Shown here: positions 17,892 through 26,343 of the stretch, piece by piece
How the letters are laid out: each line of letters begins with the position of its first letter
Numbering within the stretch: position 1 is the stretch's first letter
Assembly: GCF_000262465.1 (NCBI RefSeq)
Contig: NZ_CM001489.1
Location: 6,933,351-6,986,439 of the forward strand
Origin: Frankia sp. QA3
GTDB lineage: Bacteria > Actinomycetota > Actinomycetes > Frankiales > Frankiaceae
DNA: 53,089 nucleotides
Direction: 5' to 3'
The notes under the pieces: model-generated
What the model saw: the letters and a program-made list of their open reading frames with translations, nothing else
Database searches by the model: none
Told to the model about the DNA's origin: nothing
Position numbers and translations under genes: made by a program

Positions 17892-18602
17892 ATGGCCACC
17901 GCTGACCGCAAACCCGCCTGGCTCACTCGGGCCACGACCCGACCTCCCTGGGCCGTCTCGCCCGAGCGGGCCGTCTCACCCGAGCGGGCCGTCTCACCCG
18001 AGCGGGCCGTCGCGCCCCTCCCGCAGGTGTCACCGGCCGCGGCGCCGGAGCGGACCCCGCCCATGCGGGTGGTGGTGAGGCTGTTCGTCGTGCCGTTTGT
18101 GCTAATCCTGTTCGTGCTCACCGGGTGCGGCGGGGGTGACTCGACGGACTCGGCGGGGGCGGGGCCCGTGGGTGTGGCTGGGTCGCCGTCGGGGGATCCG
18201 ATGCTCGCCTATGCCGGCTGCATGCGGGAGCACGGCGTGGCGATGCCCGACCCCCAGGCGGGCGACCCGGCGTCGCTCTACCAGGGCGTGGACACGTCGT
18301 CGGCGGCGTTCACCGGCGCCGACAAGGCGTGCGCCGGGCTGCTCGCCGGCGTGGTGGCGGAACGCAAGCCCACCGATCCCGGCGCCCAGCGGGAACTGAA
18401 CGACAAGCTGCAGGCCATCGCCGCCTGCCTGCGCGAGCACGGGATCGCCGTCGCGGACCCGGTGCCGGGGCAGTCCGGCGGGCTGTTCGGCGGGAAGCTC
18501 GACCGCAACGATCCGGCCGTCAGCGCCGCCCTGCAGGCCTGCCAGCAGCCGGGCGGTGGCGCGTCCGGGGCGCCCGCCGCGAATCCGGGCGGCCAGGGGT
18601 GA
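17892..18602 (+). CDS. Lipoprotein of an efflux operon, with duplicated CxREHG motif
   Basis: A 236-residue protein. From residue 58 it has a lipoprotein signal (MRVVVRLFVVPFVLILFVLTGCGGG). The mature part carries two copies of a related unit, AYAGCMREHGVAMPDP and AIAACLREHGIAVADP, which suggests an internal duplication; this CMREHGV..PDP motif occurs in actinobacterial lipoproteins next to MacB-type exporters. The start is unclear: the ATG at 17892 has a near-perfect GGAGGTGA site, but the signal peptide would then lie behind 57 residues that include three AVSPER repeats; the ATG at 18063 starts exactly at the signal peptide but has only a distant GGAG. It overlaps the next gene by GTGA. Confidence 0.7.
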   Translation: MATADRKPAWLTRATTRPPWAVSPERAVSPERAVSPERAVAPLPQVSPAAAPERTPPMRVVVRLFVVPFVLILFVLTGCGGGDSTDSAGAGPVGVAGSPSGDPMLAYAGCMREHGVAMPDPQAGDPASLYQGVDTSSAAFTGADKACAGLLAGVVAERKPTDPGAQRELNDKLQAIAACLREHGIAVADPVPGQSGGLFGGKLDRNDPAVSAALQACQQPGGGASGAPAANPGGQG

Positions 18603-19693
18603 GCGCGATACGCAGGCCGCGGGTGGCGGGGCGCCGCGCGTTCGCCGTCGGCTGGGCGGCCGCCGTCGTGGCCGCGGTGATCGCCCTGGTGGCGGCGCTG
18701 GTCGCCGGTTCAGGGCCGGGCGGCTCGACGGCGGCCGGCGCCGGATCGGCCTCCGCGGTCACCACCGTGCCGGCCCAGGTGCGCGACCTGGCCCGGACCA
18801 TGACCCTGGACGGCGTCATCGCCCATCCGGACCTGCGGGACCTGGCCACCCCGAAGGTGGGGACCATCACCGGCCTGCCCCAGGTGGGCGACGAGCTCGG
18901 CTCCGGCAAGGTGCTCATGCGGGTCGACGATCGGCCGGTGATCCTGCTGGCCGGGAAGATTCCCGCCTGGCGGGACCTCGGCCCCGGGGCCGCAGACGGT
19001 GACGACGTCGCCGAACTGGAACAGGCGCTGCTCGCCCTCGGCCACGGCACGCCCTCGGCCACCTTCCCGGACCGGCGCTGGGGCGCCGCGACCACGCGCG
19101 CCGTCGAGGAGCTGCAGGCCGCCACCGGCGCCGTGGTCGACGGCGTGCTCTCCCTGGGCGAGGTGGTCTTCGTCGTCGGGGACATCCACATCGCCAAGGT
19201 GGCCGGCCATCTCGGTGGCCCGTCCGGACCGGACCAGGCGGTCATGACCGTGTCGAGCACCGCCCGAACGGTCCTGGTCGATCTCGACCCGCTCGACCGC
19301 GACCTCGTCGTCCGGGGCGCTCCCGCGCAGGTCGAGCTGCCCGGCGGCGAGCGCGTCCCCGGCACGATCCAGTCCGTCACCACCACCCTGGAGCTGAACG
19401 CCGACAACAAGCAGGTCTTCAAGGCCAGGATCGCCCTGACGACGCCGGACGCCGGCCAGGGCCTCGACCTGGCGCCCGTCACCGTCCACTACACCAGCGT
19501 CGTGGTGAAACACGTGCTGGCCGTCCCGGCCGCCGCGATCATCGGCATCCCCGGCGGCCGGTACGCCGTGCAGATCGTCGACGCCGACGGCACCCGCCGC
19601 CGCGCCATTGTGACCCCCGGCGCCTGGGGCGACGGCTACGTGCAGGTCACCGGGGCCGTCAGGGCCGGCGACCAGGTGGAGGTCCCGCGATGA
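18599..19693 (+). CDS. Membrane fusion protein with peptidoglycan-binding domain
   Basis: A 364-residue protein with one N-terminal membrane helix (residues about 17-40), a domain similar to HlyD-type adaptors (VPAQVRDLARTMTLDGVIAHPD, GTITGLPQVGDELGSGKVLMRVDDRPV), a PG_binding_1-like segment (DDVAELEQALLALGHG ... WGAATTRAVEELQAATG) and a C-terminal beta part with GGERVPGTIQSVTTTLELNADNK and AAAIIGIPGGRYAVQIVDADGTRRRAIVT. Gram-positive MacA-like adaptors of this build connect MacB-type exporters to the cell wall. GTG at 18599 overlaps the stop of the lipoprotein gene; the stop overlaps the ATPase start (ATGA). Probable partner of the two following genes. Confidence 0.85.
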   Translation: MSAIRRPRVAGRRAFAVGWAAAVVAAVIALVAALVAGSGPGGSTAAGAGSASAVTTVPAQVRDLARTMTLDGVIAHPDLRDLATPKVGTITGLPQVGDELGSGKVLMRVDDRPVILLAGKIPAWRDLGPGAADGDDVAELEQALLALGHGTPSATFPDRRWGAATTRAVEELQAATGAVVDGVLSLGEVVFVVGDIHIAKVAGHLGGPSGPDQAVMTVSSTARTVLVDLDPLDRDLVVRGAPAQVELPGGERVPGTIQSVTTTLELNADNKQVFKARIALTTPDAGQGLDLAPVTVHYTSVVVKHVLAVPAAAIIGIPGGRYAVQIVDADGTRRRAIVTPGAWGDGYVQVTGAVRAGDQVEVPR

Positions 19694-20490
19694 CCCCCCT
19701 GGCGGCATCCCGGCCCGTGCTCGAACTCATCGACGTCGTCCGCGAGTACGGCGAGAGTTCGCCGGTGCGGGCGCTCGACGGCGTCACCCTGACAGTGCGG
19801 CGCGGCGAATGGGTCGCGATCGTCGGCCCGTCCGGCTCCGGCAAGTCGACCCTGCTCAACCTGATGGGCGCGCTGGACACGCCGACCTCCGGCGTCGTCC
19901 GGATCGACGGGCACGACGTCGCCGGCCGCGACGACGACGCGCTCAGCGCCCTGCGCGGGCACACGCTCGGCTTCGTCTTCCAATCCTTCCACCTCCTGCC
20001 CCGGCTCAGCGCCGTGGACAACGTCGCCGCCGCGCTGCTCTACCGGGGGATCGGCGCGGCGCGGCGCCGGGAGCGAGCGGTCGAGGCGCTGCGCCGGGTC
20101 GGGCTCGGCGCCCGGCTGCGGCACCGGCCCGCGCAGCTCTCCGGCGGCGAGTGCCAGCGGGTGGCGATCGCTCGGGCGATCGTGGGCGAGCCGGCGCTCG
20201 TGCTCGCCGACGAACCGACCGGCAACCTGGACTCCCGCACCGGGGCCGAGATCATGGACCTGTTCGCCGCCCTGCACGCCGACGGCGTGACGCTCGTACT
20301 CATCACCCACGACGACGCCGTCGCCCGCGCCGCCGCGCGCCGCATCGTCCTGCGCGACGGCCGCGCGACCTCCCCGCCGAACGTCGTGCCTCCGGACGTC
20401 GTGCCCTTGGACGTCGTGCCCTTGGACGTCGCGCCCCCGGACGTCGCGCCGCCGGACGGCGGTCGGGCGCGGGGGCAGGCGGGCACGTGA
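19690..20490 (+). CDS. MacB-type ABC transporter ATP-binding protein
   Basis: A 266-residue ATPase. Visible are Walker A GPSGSGKST, Q-loop FVFQSFHLLPRLSAVDN, signature LSGGECQRVAIARAI (Cys in place of the usual Gln after GGE), Walker B LVLADEPTGNLDS and the H-loop THDD. The sequence type is that of LolD/MacB (type VII) exporters. The last 30 residues are five-residue repeats (VVPPD, VVPLD, VAPPD) encoded by a 15-bp tandem repeat and follow the end of the domain. It overlaps both neighbours by four bases, so all four genes are likely translated together. Confidence 0.95.
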   Translation: MTPLAASRPVLELIDVVREYGESSPVRALDGVTLTVRRGEWVAIVGPSGSGKSTLLNLMGALDTPTSGVVRIDGHDVAGRDDDALSALRGHTLGFVFQSFHLLPRLSAVDNVAAALLYRGIGAARRRERAVEALRRVGLGARLRHRPAQLSGGECQRVAIARAIVGEPALVLADEPTGNLDSRTGAEIMDLFAALHADGVTLVLITHDDAVARAAARRIVLRDGRATSPPNVVPPDVVPLDVVPLDVAPPDVAPPDGGRARGQAGT

Positions 20491-21737
20491 ACAGCGTGGA
20501 CACCCGGACCGGGCCGGCCGGGGGTCGGGACACGGCCGGCCGGCGGGGGTGGGAACGGTCGGTGCTGGACCCGCGCGACGCCGTCCGGCTCGGCGTGCTC
20601 GGGCTGCTCGGCCGGCGCGGCCGCACGCTGCTCACGGCCGTCGGCATCGCGATCGGGATCGCGGCTGTGGTCGCCATCGTCGGCATCTCCGCGTCCTCCC
20701 GGGCGAACGTGCTGGCGGTGCTCGACCGGCTCGGCACGAACTACCTGACCGTGACGCCGGGGCAGGCCCTCGCCGGCGGCCCCGCCGAGCTGCCCGCGGA
20801 CGCCCGCCGCCGGCTCGCGCACCTCGACGCGGTCCAGGCCGCCGCGACCACCGCCCAGCTCGATGTCACCCTGCGGCGCAGCGACCAGCTCCCGCGGACG
20901 ATCACCCGGGGCACCGTCGTACTCGCCGCCGACCCGGGCCTGCTGGGCACCCTGCACGGCACCGTCGCCGCCGGGCACTGGCTCGACGCCACCCCCGGGC
21001 GTTACCCGACGGTCGTCCTCGGCGCCACGGCCGCCCGGCGCCAAGGCGTCGACCTCGCCCTCGGGCCGCAGATGGTGTGGCTCGGCGACCAGTGGTTCGC
21101 CGCCGTCGGCATCCTGGCACCGATGCCGCTGGCGCCGGAACTCGACAACGCGGCGATGATCGGCGTCGGCGTCGCCACGGACCGGTTCGGCTACCAGGGC
21201 TCGCCGAGCACCATCTACCTACGCGCCGACCCGTCGGACATCAACGCCGTGCGCGACGTCGCCGCCGCGACCGCCGACCCGCGCCATCCCGCGCAGGTCC
21301 AGGTCACCCGGCCCGCCGACGCCCTGGCGGCCCGGGCCGCGACGAACACCGCCTTCACCACTCTGCTGCTCGGGCTCGGTGGGGTGGCGCTGCTGGTCGG
21401 CGGGGTCGGCATCGCGAACGTCATGGTCATCTCGGTGATGGAACGCCGCGGCGAGATCGGCGTGCGCCGCGCGCTCGGCGCCACCCGCCGGCACATCCGC
21501 GCCCAGTTCCTGGTCGAGGCGCTGGTGCAGGCCGGTGTTGGCGGGGTCGCCGGGGTGGCGGTCGGCGGCTGTCTCACCCTCGGCTACGCGCTGGCCATGG
21601 ACTGGCCGGTCCGGGTGCCGCTGCTCGGCCTCGGTGGCGGCATCCTCGCCGCCCTGGTCGTCGGTGGCCTGGCCGGCCTCTACCCGGCGGCCCGCGCCGC
21701 CCGCCTCGCCCCCGCCGAGGCCGTCCGTGCCGTCTGA
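20487..21737 (+). CDS. MacB/FtsX-type ABC transporter permease
   Basis: A 416-residue permease. One N-terminal helix (TLLTAVGIAIGIAAVVAIVGI) is followed by a large extracellular MacB_PCD-like domain (about residues 70-280) and three C-terminal helices of the FtsX domain (TLLLGLGGVALLVGGVGIANVMVISVMERRGEIGVRRALGA, then VEALVQAGVGGVAGVAVGG and a last pair LGLGGGILAALVVGGLAGLYPAARAARLAPAEAVRAV). This is the canonical MacB topology. GTG at 20487 overlaps the ATPase stop. Substrate unknown; candidates are peptides, antibiotics or cell-envelope components. Confidence 0.93.
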   Translation: MNSVDTRTGPAGGRDTAGRRGWERSVLDPRDAVRLGVLGLLGRRGRTLLTAVGIAIGIAAVVAIVGISASSRANVLAVLDRLGTNYLTVTPGQALAGGPAELPADARRRLAHLDAVQAAATTAQLDVTLRRSDQLPRTITRGTVVLAADPGLLGTLHGTVAAGHWLDATPGRYPTVVLGATAARRQGVDLALGPQMVWLGDQWFAAVGILAPMPLAPELDNAAMIGVGVATDRFGYQGSPSTIYLRADPSDINAVRDVAAATADPRHPAQVQVTRPADALAARAATNTAFTTLLLGLGGVALLVGGVGIANVMVISVMERRGEIGVRRALGATRRHIRAQFLVEALVQAGVGGVAGVAVGGCLTLGYALAMDWPVRVPLLGLGGGILAALVVGGLAGLYPAARAARLAPAEAVRAV

Positions 21738-21805
21738 CCCGGCTTCGAGGGAAGTCGCGGGATCAGCGGCGGATGGCGAGGCCGAGGCGGGTCGGCCGCC
21801 GGCTG

Positions 21806-22663
21806 CTATTGCGGGGTGCTGTCTGCGGCCATGGCCTGGGTGCCGATGACGTCGAGGAGCCGGAGTCGGTCGGCGGCGTCGCTCCCGGGGGCGGCGGTGT
21901 AGGCGACGATGCGCAGGTCTGCGCCGGGAGCGGTGAGCACGTCGCAGTCGAGGGTGAGCACGCCGACGGTGGGGTGGTGGACGGTCTTGGTGACCGCCTC
22001 GTGGACACCGACGGCTCCGGCGTCCCACAGGTCCGCGAAGGCGGTGCTGGCGGCCCTCAGGTCCTTGATCAGGGCGCGCAGGCCGGCGTCGGCGGGGTAG
22101 CGGGCGGCCGCCGCTCGCAGATCGCCGACCATGGCCGCCCTGAAGCGGACCTCCTGCTCGGGGGTGTTACTGATCCGGCACGGCGGGTCGATGAAATGCA
22201 GCCAGACGATGTTGCGCTCCCGTCCGGGCCGCGCGGACGGGTCCCCGATCAGGGCGGCCCACAACGGGTTCCACAGGATCAGGTTCCAGGCCGCGTCCCA
22301 CACGCTCAGCGGCGCGCCGTCGAGCTGGTCGAGCAGCCGCCGGACCCCCGGCGGGATGTGCGCCGACACCTGCCCGGGACCCGGCGCCCACTGGCCCGCG
22401 AGCAGGTACAGATGCTCTCGTTCCGCCGGGGACAGGCGCAGGGCGCGGGCGAGCGCGGACAGCACCTGCGCGGACGGGGAGGTCGCCCGGCCCTGCTCCA
22501 GCCGGACGAGGTAATCCACCGAGAGGCCGGCGAGCTGCGCCACTTCCTCGCGGCGCAGCCCGGCAGCCCGACGTACTCCGCCGACGGGCAGCCCCACGGT
22601 GGCCGGGGCCGTGCGGTCGCGCCAGCCACGCAGCGCCCGGCCCAGTTCCCTGGATCCGCTCAC
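21806..22663 (-). CDS. XRE-family regulator with MmyB-like ligand-binding domain
   Basis: A 285-residue regulator. An N-terminal HTH (AGLRREEVAQLAGLSVDYLVRLEQGRATSPSAQVLSALARAL) is followed by an MmyB-type C-terminal domain (LLDQLDGAPLSVWDAAWNLILWNPLWAALIGD, RNIVWLHFIDPP, HHPTVGVLTLDCDVL). Actinobacteria have many such regulators, usually divergent from an oxidoreductase gene they control. Here the partner is the short-chain dehydrogenase starting 138 bases away on the other strand. GTG start at 22663. Confidence 0.92.
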   Translation of the reverse strand: MSGSRELGRALRGWRDRTAPATVGLPVGGVRRAAGLRREEVAQLAGLSVDYLVRLEQGRATSPSAQVLSALARALRLSPAEREHLYLLAGQWAPGPGQVSAHIPPGVRRLLDQLDGAPLSVWDAAWNLILWNPLWAALIGDPSARPGRERNIVWLHFIDPPCRISNTPEQEVRFRAAMVGDLRAAAARYPADAGLRALIKDLRAASTAFADLWDAGAVGVHEAVTKTVHHPTVGVLTLDCDVLTAPGADLRIVAYTAAPGSDAADRLRLLDVIGTQAMAADSTPQ

Positions 22664-22800
22664 GGTCCCCAGTATCCGGCTGCGGCATCGGGACAGCCTG
22701 GTACTGGCAGTCCACTGGCAACGGCGGGCACTGGCTGCCCGTCCGGGGTACGGCGACGGTGGAGGGACACCAGCCCGCGATCGTCGGAGATGACCACGAC

Positions 22801-23502
22801 ATGACCACCACCCTGATCACCGGAGCGAACAAGGGTCTCGGGTTCGAGACCGCCCGCCGCCTGACCGAGGCCGGGCACACCGTCTACGTCGGGGCACGCG
22901 ATGCACGCCGCGGCCGGGAGGCGGCCGAGCGGCTCGGCGCCCGCTTCGTTCAGCTCGACGTCACCGACGAGGATTCCGTCGAGGCCGCCGCCGAGGCCGT
23001 CCGCGCGGAGGCCGGCCGCCTCGACGTCCTGGTCAACAACGCCGGGATCGTGGGCGCGCGCAAGCTCGGCCGGCTCGGCGAGGTCACCGCGGCCGACATG
23101 CTGGCCACGTACGACACGAATGTCTTCGGCGTCGTGCGGGTCACGCGCGCCTTTCTGCCGCTGTTGGCGCAAAGCGACGCCCCGGTCGTCGTCAACGTCG
23201 GCAGCGGTCTGGGCTCGCTGGCGGCGACCAACGACCCCAGCCGGATCGAGTTCCAGGTGACGGGGCTGGACTACCACTCCTCCAAGACCGCGCTGGTCAT
23301 GATCACCTCGCAGTACGCCAAGGCGTTCCCCGCCATCCGGTTCAACACCGTCGACCCCGGCTACACCGCCACCGACTTCAACGGCCACCAGGGCACCCAG
23401 ACCGTCGAGGAGGGCGCGGAGGTCATCGTCCGCCTGGCCTCGATCGGCGCCGACGGCCCGACCGGCGGCTACTTCGACAAGACCGGCCCGGCCGCCTGGT
23501 GA
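22801..23502 (+). CDS. Short-chain dehydrogenase/reductase
   Basis: A 233-residue SDR: cofactor motif TGANKGLG (residues 7-14), structural NNAG, catalytic Ser in VNVGSGLGSL and the YHSSK active site (Tyr and Lys). The length and the ARDARRGREAAERL segment are typical of the classical NADP-preferring subfamily that often pairs with MmyB-type regulators. The ATG at 22801 follows GGAG. Substrate unknown. It converges on the methyltransferase gene. Confidence 0.94.
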   Translation: MTTTLITGANKGLGFETARRLTEAGHTVYVGARDARRGREAAERLGARFVQLDVTDEDSVEAAAEAVRAEAGRLDVLVNNAGIVGARKLGRLGEVTAADMLATYDTNVFGVVRVTRAFLPLLAQSDAPVVVNVGSGLGSLAATNDPSRIEFQVTGLDYHSSKTALVMITSQYAKAFPAIRFNTVDPGYTATDFNGHQGTQTVEEGAEVIVRLASIGADGPTGGYFDKTGPAAW

Positions 23503-23510
23503 CGATCGGG

Positions 23511-24179
23511 TCAGTGGCGCAGGGCGAGGTCGAGGCCGTCGTCGAGGGGGATCTCGACAGGGGTGTAGCCGTTGCCCGGGGTGCGGACGTAGTCGAGGTA
23601 GTCGCGGGTCTCGTCGGGGAACAGGGTGATGTCGTCGGCGACGACGAGGGCGCCCGGGGAGAGCCGGGGTTCGAGCAGGCGCAGCAGCGGCAGGTAGAGC
23701 TGGTTCCAGCCGTCGAGAAGCAGCAGGTCCACGGGGCCGGGCAGCTCGCGCAGGGTCTCGAAGGCGTCCCCGATCCGGATCTCGACGAGCGCGGCCAGGC
23801 CGGCCTCGGCGAGGTTCCCGGCCGCCGCCTTCGCCTTGGCCTCCGACAGTTCGGTGGTGATGACGCGGCCGGTGCCGTTGTCCCGCGCGGCTGCCGCGAG
23901 ATGGATCGCCGAGATGCCGTAGGACGTGCCGAACTCGACGGTCAGCGCGGGCCGGTTGGCACGGGCGAGCAGATAGAGCAGCGTGCCGACCTCCCGTGAC
24001 ACCGGCATGTAGACGTCGACGGCGAGGTCGGCCAGCTCCGCCGGGGTGAGGTCCCCGATGGTCCGGTCCGGCCCCACCGCCGACCGGAACGCGTCCAGGG
24101 CGATGGCGTCCTTCTCGGCGGCGGCGAACGAGCGGTCGAGGACAGCGCTGACGGCGGCATCCTGCAGGGCTGACGGCAT
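23511..24179 (-). CDS. O-methyltransferase-like SAM-dependent methyltransferase
   Basis: A 222-residue enzyme with the SAM-binding motif VEFGTSYGISAIHLAAAARD, the acidic loop VITTELSEAKAKAA and the post-motif segment VDLLLLDGWNQLYLPLLRLLEPRLSPGALVVADD, as in the class I caffeoyl-CoA O-methyltransferase-like group. The ATG at 24179 is preceded by AAAGGG at about 12 bases. It lies 65 bases after the siderophore-interacting protein gene on the same strand and is probably co-transcribed. Substrate unknown. Confidence 0.85.
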   Translation of the reverse strand: MPSALQDAAVSAVLDRSFAAAEKDAIALDAFRSAVGPDRTIGDLTPAELADLAVDVYMPVSREVGTLLYLLARANRPALTVEFGTSYGISAIHLAAAARDNGTGRVITTELSEAKAKAAAGNLAEAGLAALVEIRIGDAFETLRELPGPVDLLLLDGWNQLYLPLLRLLEPRLSPGALVVADDITLFPDETRDYLDYVRTPGNGYTPVEIPLDDGLDLALRH

Positions 24180-24244
24180 GCGGAATCGATCCCTTTCCGA
24201 GATGCGGTGGGAGATGGGCCGTGTGGTGGTTCGCCGGCGCCTGG

Positions 24245-25117
24245 TCAGTCCATTCCGCGCTTGCCCGGGGTCCAGAACGGCTGGGTGAGGACGTCCCGGC
24301 GGGGCCAGCCGCGGTCGTTGACGAGGTGGTCGCGCACGGCCTGGACGGTGCGGGCCTCGCCGGCGACGTACGCGACGCCCGGTTCGGCGGGCAGGTCGAG
24401 CCCGGCGACGGCGGCCGGCAGCAGCGCCGAACTCGCCGCCGGCGCGCCGTGGCGGTGCACCCAGGTCGGTGCCGACGCCCGGGGCAGCGGAATTTCGTCG
24501 TCTGGTTCGTCGCATTCGAAGACGGCGAAGGTCTGCGCGGATTCGGGGAGGCTGCGCAGGATCGCGCCGAGCGGGACCGCGCCCGTGTCGTCCCCGGCGA
24601 ACAGGTGGAGGGGTGCGCCGGCGCGGGCGACGAGACGCCCGTCCGGCTTCGTGACGATGACGCCGTCGCCGGGCCGGACCGTCCGCGACCAGCTCGCTCC
24701 CGGCGACTCGCCGCCGTGGTCGTAGACGGCGAGCTCCAGCCGCCCGGCCGGGTCGTAGTCCCAGACGGAGTAGCTGCGCTTGAGGTCGCGGGGCCCGTGG
24801 CGCCACGAGGCGAAGGAGGTCGGGTCGGCGAGGAAGACGGTGACGTTCTGCCCCGGCGTCCAGCCGAGCCCGGCCAGCGGCTCGCCCGCGAGGACGATGC
24901 GCCGGGTGCGCCGGGCGAGCGGTTCGACCGCGGCCACCCGCACCCGCAGCAACACCCGGTCCAGCAGGCGGCGGCGCCCCGGCTTCGGCCGGACCGCGGC
25001 GACGGACGGCCTCGCTGGATCGGATGGCCTGGCTGGACTGGATGGCCTGGCTGGACTGGATGGCCTTGCTGGATCGGACGGCTCGGCGGGCACGGCTGCG
25101 GGGGAGTCGGCGGTCAC
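24245..25117 (-). CDS. Siderophore-interacting protein (FAD-binding ferric-siderophore reductase)
   Basis: A 290-residue flavoprotein of the SIP family, which releases iron from imported ferric siderophores. The FAD-binding RxYS motif is seen in LKRSYSVWDYDP; before it is the family WTPGQNVTVFLAD, and after it the NAD(P)H-binding half with GDDTGAVPLGAILRSLP and VAYVAGEARTVQAVRDHLVNDRGW. The N terminus has four DPARPS/SPARPS repeats encoded by a 15-18 bp tandem repeat (about 25,010-25,080). GTG at 25117 has GAGGAG 6 bases upstream. It is divergent from a LysR regulator and followed by a methyltransferase gene. Confidence 0.92.
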   Translation of the reverse strand: MTADSPAAVPAEPSDPARPSSPARPSSPARPSDPARPSVAAVRPKPGRRRLLDRVLLRVRVAAVEPLARRTRRIVLAGEPLAGLGWTPGQNVTVFLADPTSFASWRHGPRDLKRSYSVWDYDPAGRLELAVYDHGGESPGASWSRTVRPGDGVIVTKPDGRLVARAGAPLHLFAGDDTGAVPLGAILRSLPESAQTFAVFECDEPDDEIPLPRASAPTWVHRHGAPAASSALLPAAVAGLDLPAEPGVAYVAGEARTVQAVRDHLVNDRGWPRRDVLTQPFWTPGKRGMD

Positions 25118-25217
25118 GACAGCTCCTCGACGGTTTGCGTAACATCGCGATAGGTCGTTAGGGCTGAGCGTAGGGCGGCGACGATCTGCCTTCAAATGCA
25201 ACTACGGCAATGCGAGG

Positions 25218-26249
25218 ATGCATGCCATGCATTCCGCCGCCGACCTTCCCGCCGCCTCCGGAGGTGACGGGGAGCCGGTTCGTCCCGTCGTGCTCCCGGC
25301 CGCCGCGTCCGGCGAATCCGCCGAGGCTCGACCGCTCGCCGGCATCGATCTGAACCTGCTGGTCACCCTGGACGCGCTGCTGGCCGAGCGGAGCGTCAGC
25401 GGCGCGGCGCGCCGGCTGCACCTCACCGAGCCGGCGGTGAGCCGGGCGTTGGGACGAATCCGCAAGGCCACCGGCGACCCGATCCTCGTGCGCGCCGGCA
25501 ACACCATGGTCCCGACCCCGCGCGCCCTGGAGATCCACGCCGAGGTGCACGATCTCGTCCAGCGCGCCCACGGCGTGTTCGCGCCGGTGGGGGCGCCGGA
25601 CCTCGCCACCCTGGACCGGACCTTCACCATCCTCGGCAGCGACATGCTCGTCGCCTCGATCGGCGTGGACCTGCTCGACCGGCTCGCCCGCCGGGCCCCC
25701 CGCGTCCGCCTGCGCTTTCTGCCGGAGCCGACGCCGTCGGCCGACCCCCTGCGCGACGGCACCGCCGACCTGGAGATCGGCCAGATCGACTCCACCGCGC
25801 CGGAGATCCACGTCGAGACCCTCGGAGAGGATTCCGCGATCGCCGTGGTCCGCGCCGGGCACCCGCTCACCGAGGGTGCGCTGACCCCACAGCGCCTCGC
25901 GGCCGCCCGCCACATCGTCGCCTCACGCCGCGGCCGGCTGCACGGCCCGGTCGACGAGGCGCTGGGGGCGCTCGGCCTGCGCCGCACCGTCGCCGCCTCC
26001 GTCCCGTCACACACCGTGGCGCTGTCGCTCGTCGCGCGGAGCGATCTCGTCGGCGTGGCGCCGCGGCGACTCGGCCGTGACAGCCTCGCCGCGCTCGGCC
26101 TCGTGCCCCTCGATCTCGGCCTGGACCTGCCGAGCCTGCCCCTGGGCCTGGCCTGGCATCCCCGCTTCGACGCCGACGCCTCGCACCGCTGGCTGCGCGC
26201 CCAGGTCCGCGACGTCATCCGCGGATCAATCACCCAGGGTGAATCCTAG
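25218..26249 (+). CDS. LysR-family transcriptional regulator
   Basis: A 343-residue regulator. The winged HTH is at about residues 43-100 (IDLNLLVTLDALLAERSVSGAARRL, EPAVSRALGRIRKATGDPILVR), as in the NodD/PcpR-like branch, followed by a substrate-binding domain (FTILGSDMLVASIG, LEIGQIDSTAPEIHVETL). The 42 residues before the HTH are an unusual low-complexity extension. ATGs at 25218 and 25227 are both possible. The 100-bp gap to the divergent SIP gene is AT-richer and should contain the shared promoter, so it probably regulates the SIP/methyltransferase pair. Confidence 0.92.
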   Translation: MHAMHSAADLPAASGGDGEPVRPVVLPAAASGESAEARPLAGIDLNLLVTLDALLAERSVSGAARRLHLTEPAVSRALGRIRKATGDPILVRAGNTMVPTPRALEIHAEVHDLVQRAHGVFAPVGAPDLATLDRTFTILGSDMLVASIGVDLLDRLARRAPRVRLRFLPEPTPSADPLRDGTADLEIGQIDSTAPEIHVETLGEDSAIAVVRAGHPLTEGALTPQRLAAARHIVASRRGRLHGPVDEALGALGLRRTVAASVPSHTVALSLVARSDLVGVAPRRLGRDSLAALGLVPLDLGLDLPSLPLGLAWHPRFDADASHRWLRAQVRDVIRGSITQGES

Positions 26250-26343
26250 GCCCAGCCACCCCATGGGTATCGTGTCCTCCCCGAGTCCTGGAATCGTTGC
26301 GGGATAAGGTTTTCTGGCTCGGTCCTTCGAGTCGGATGCGCCG

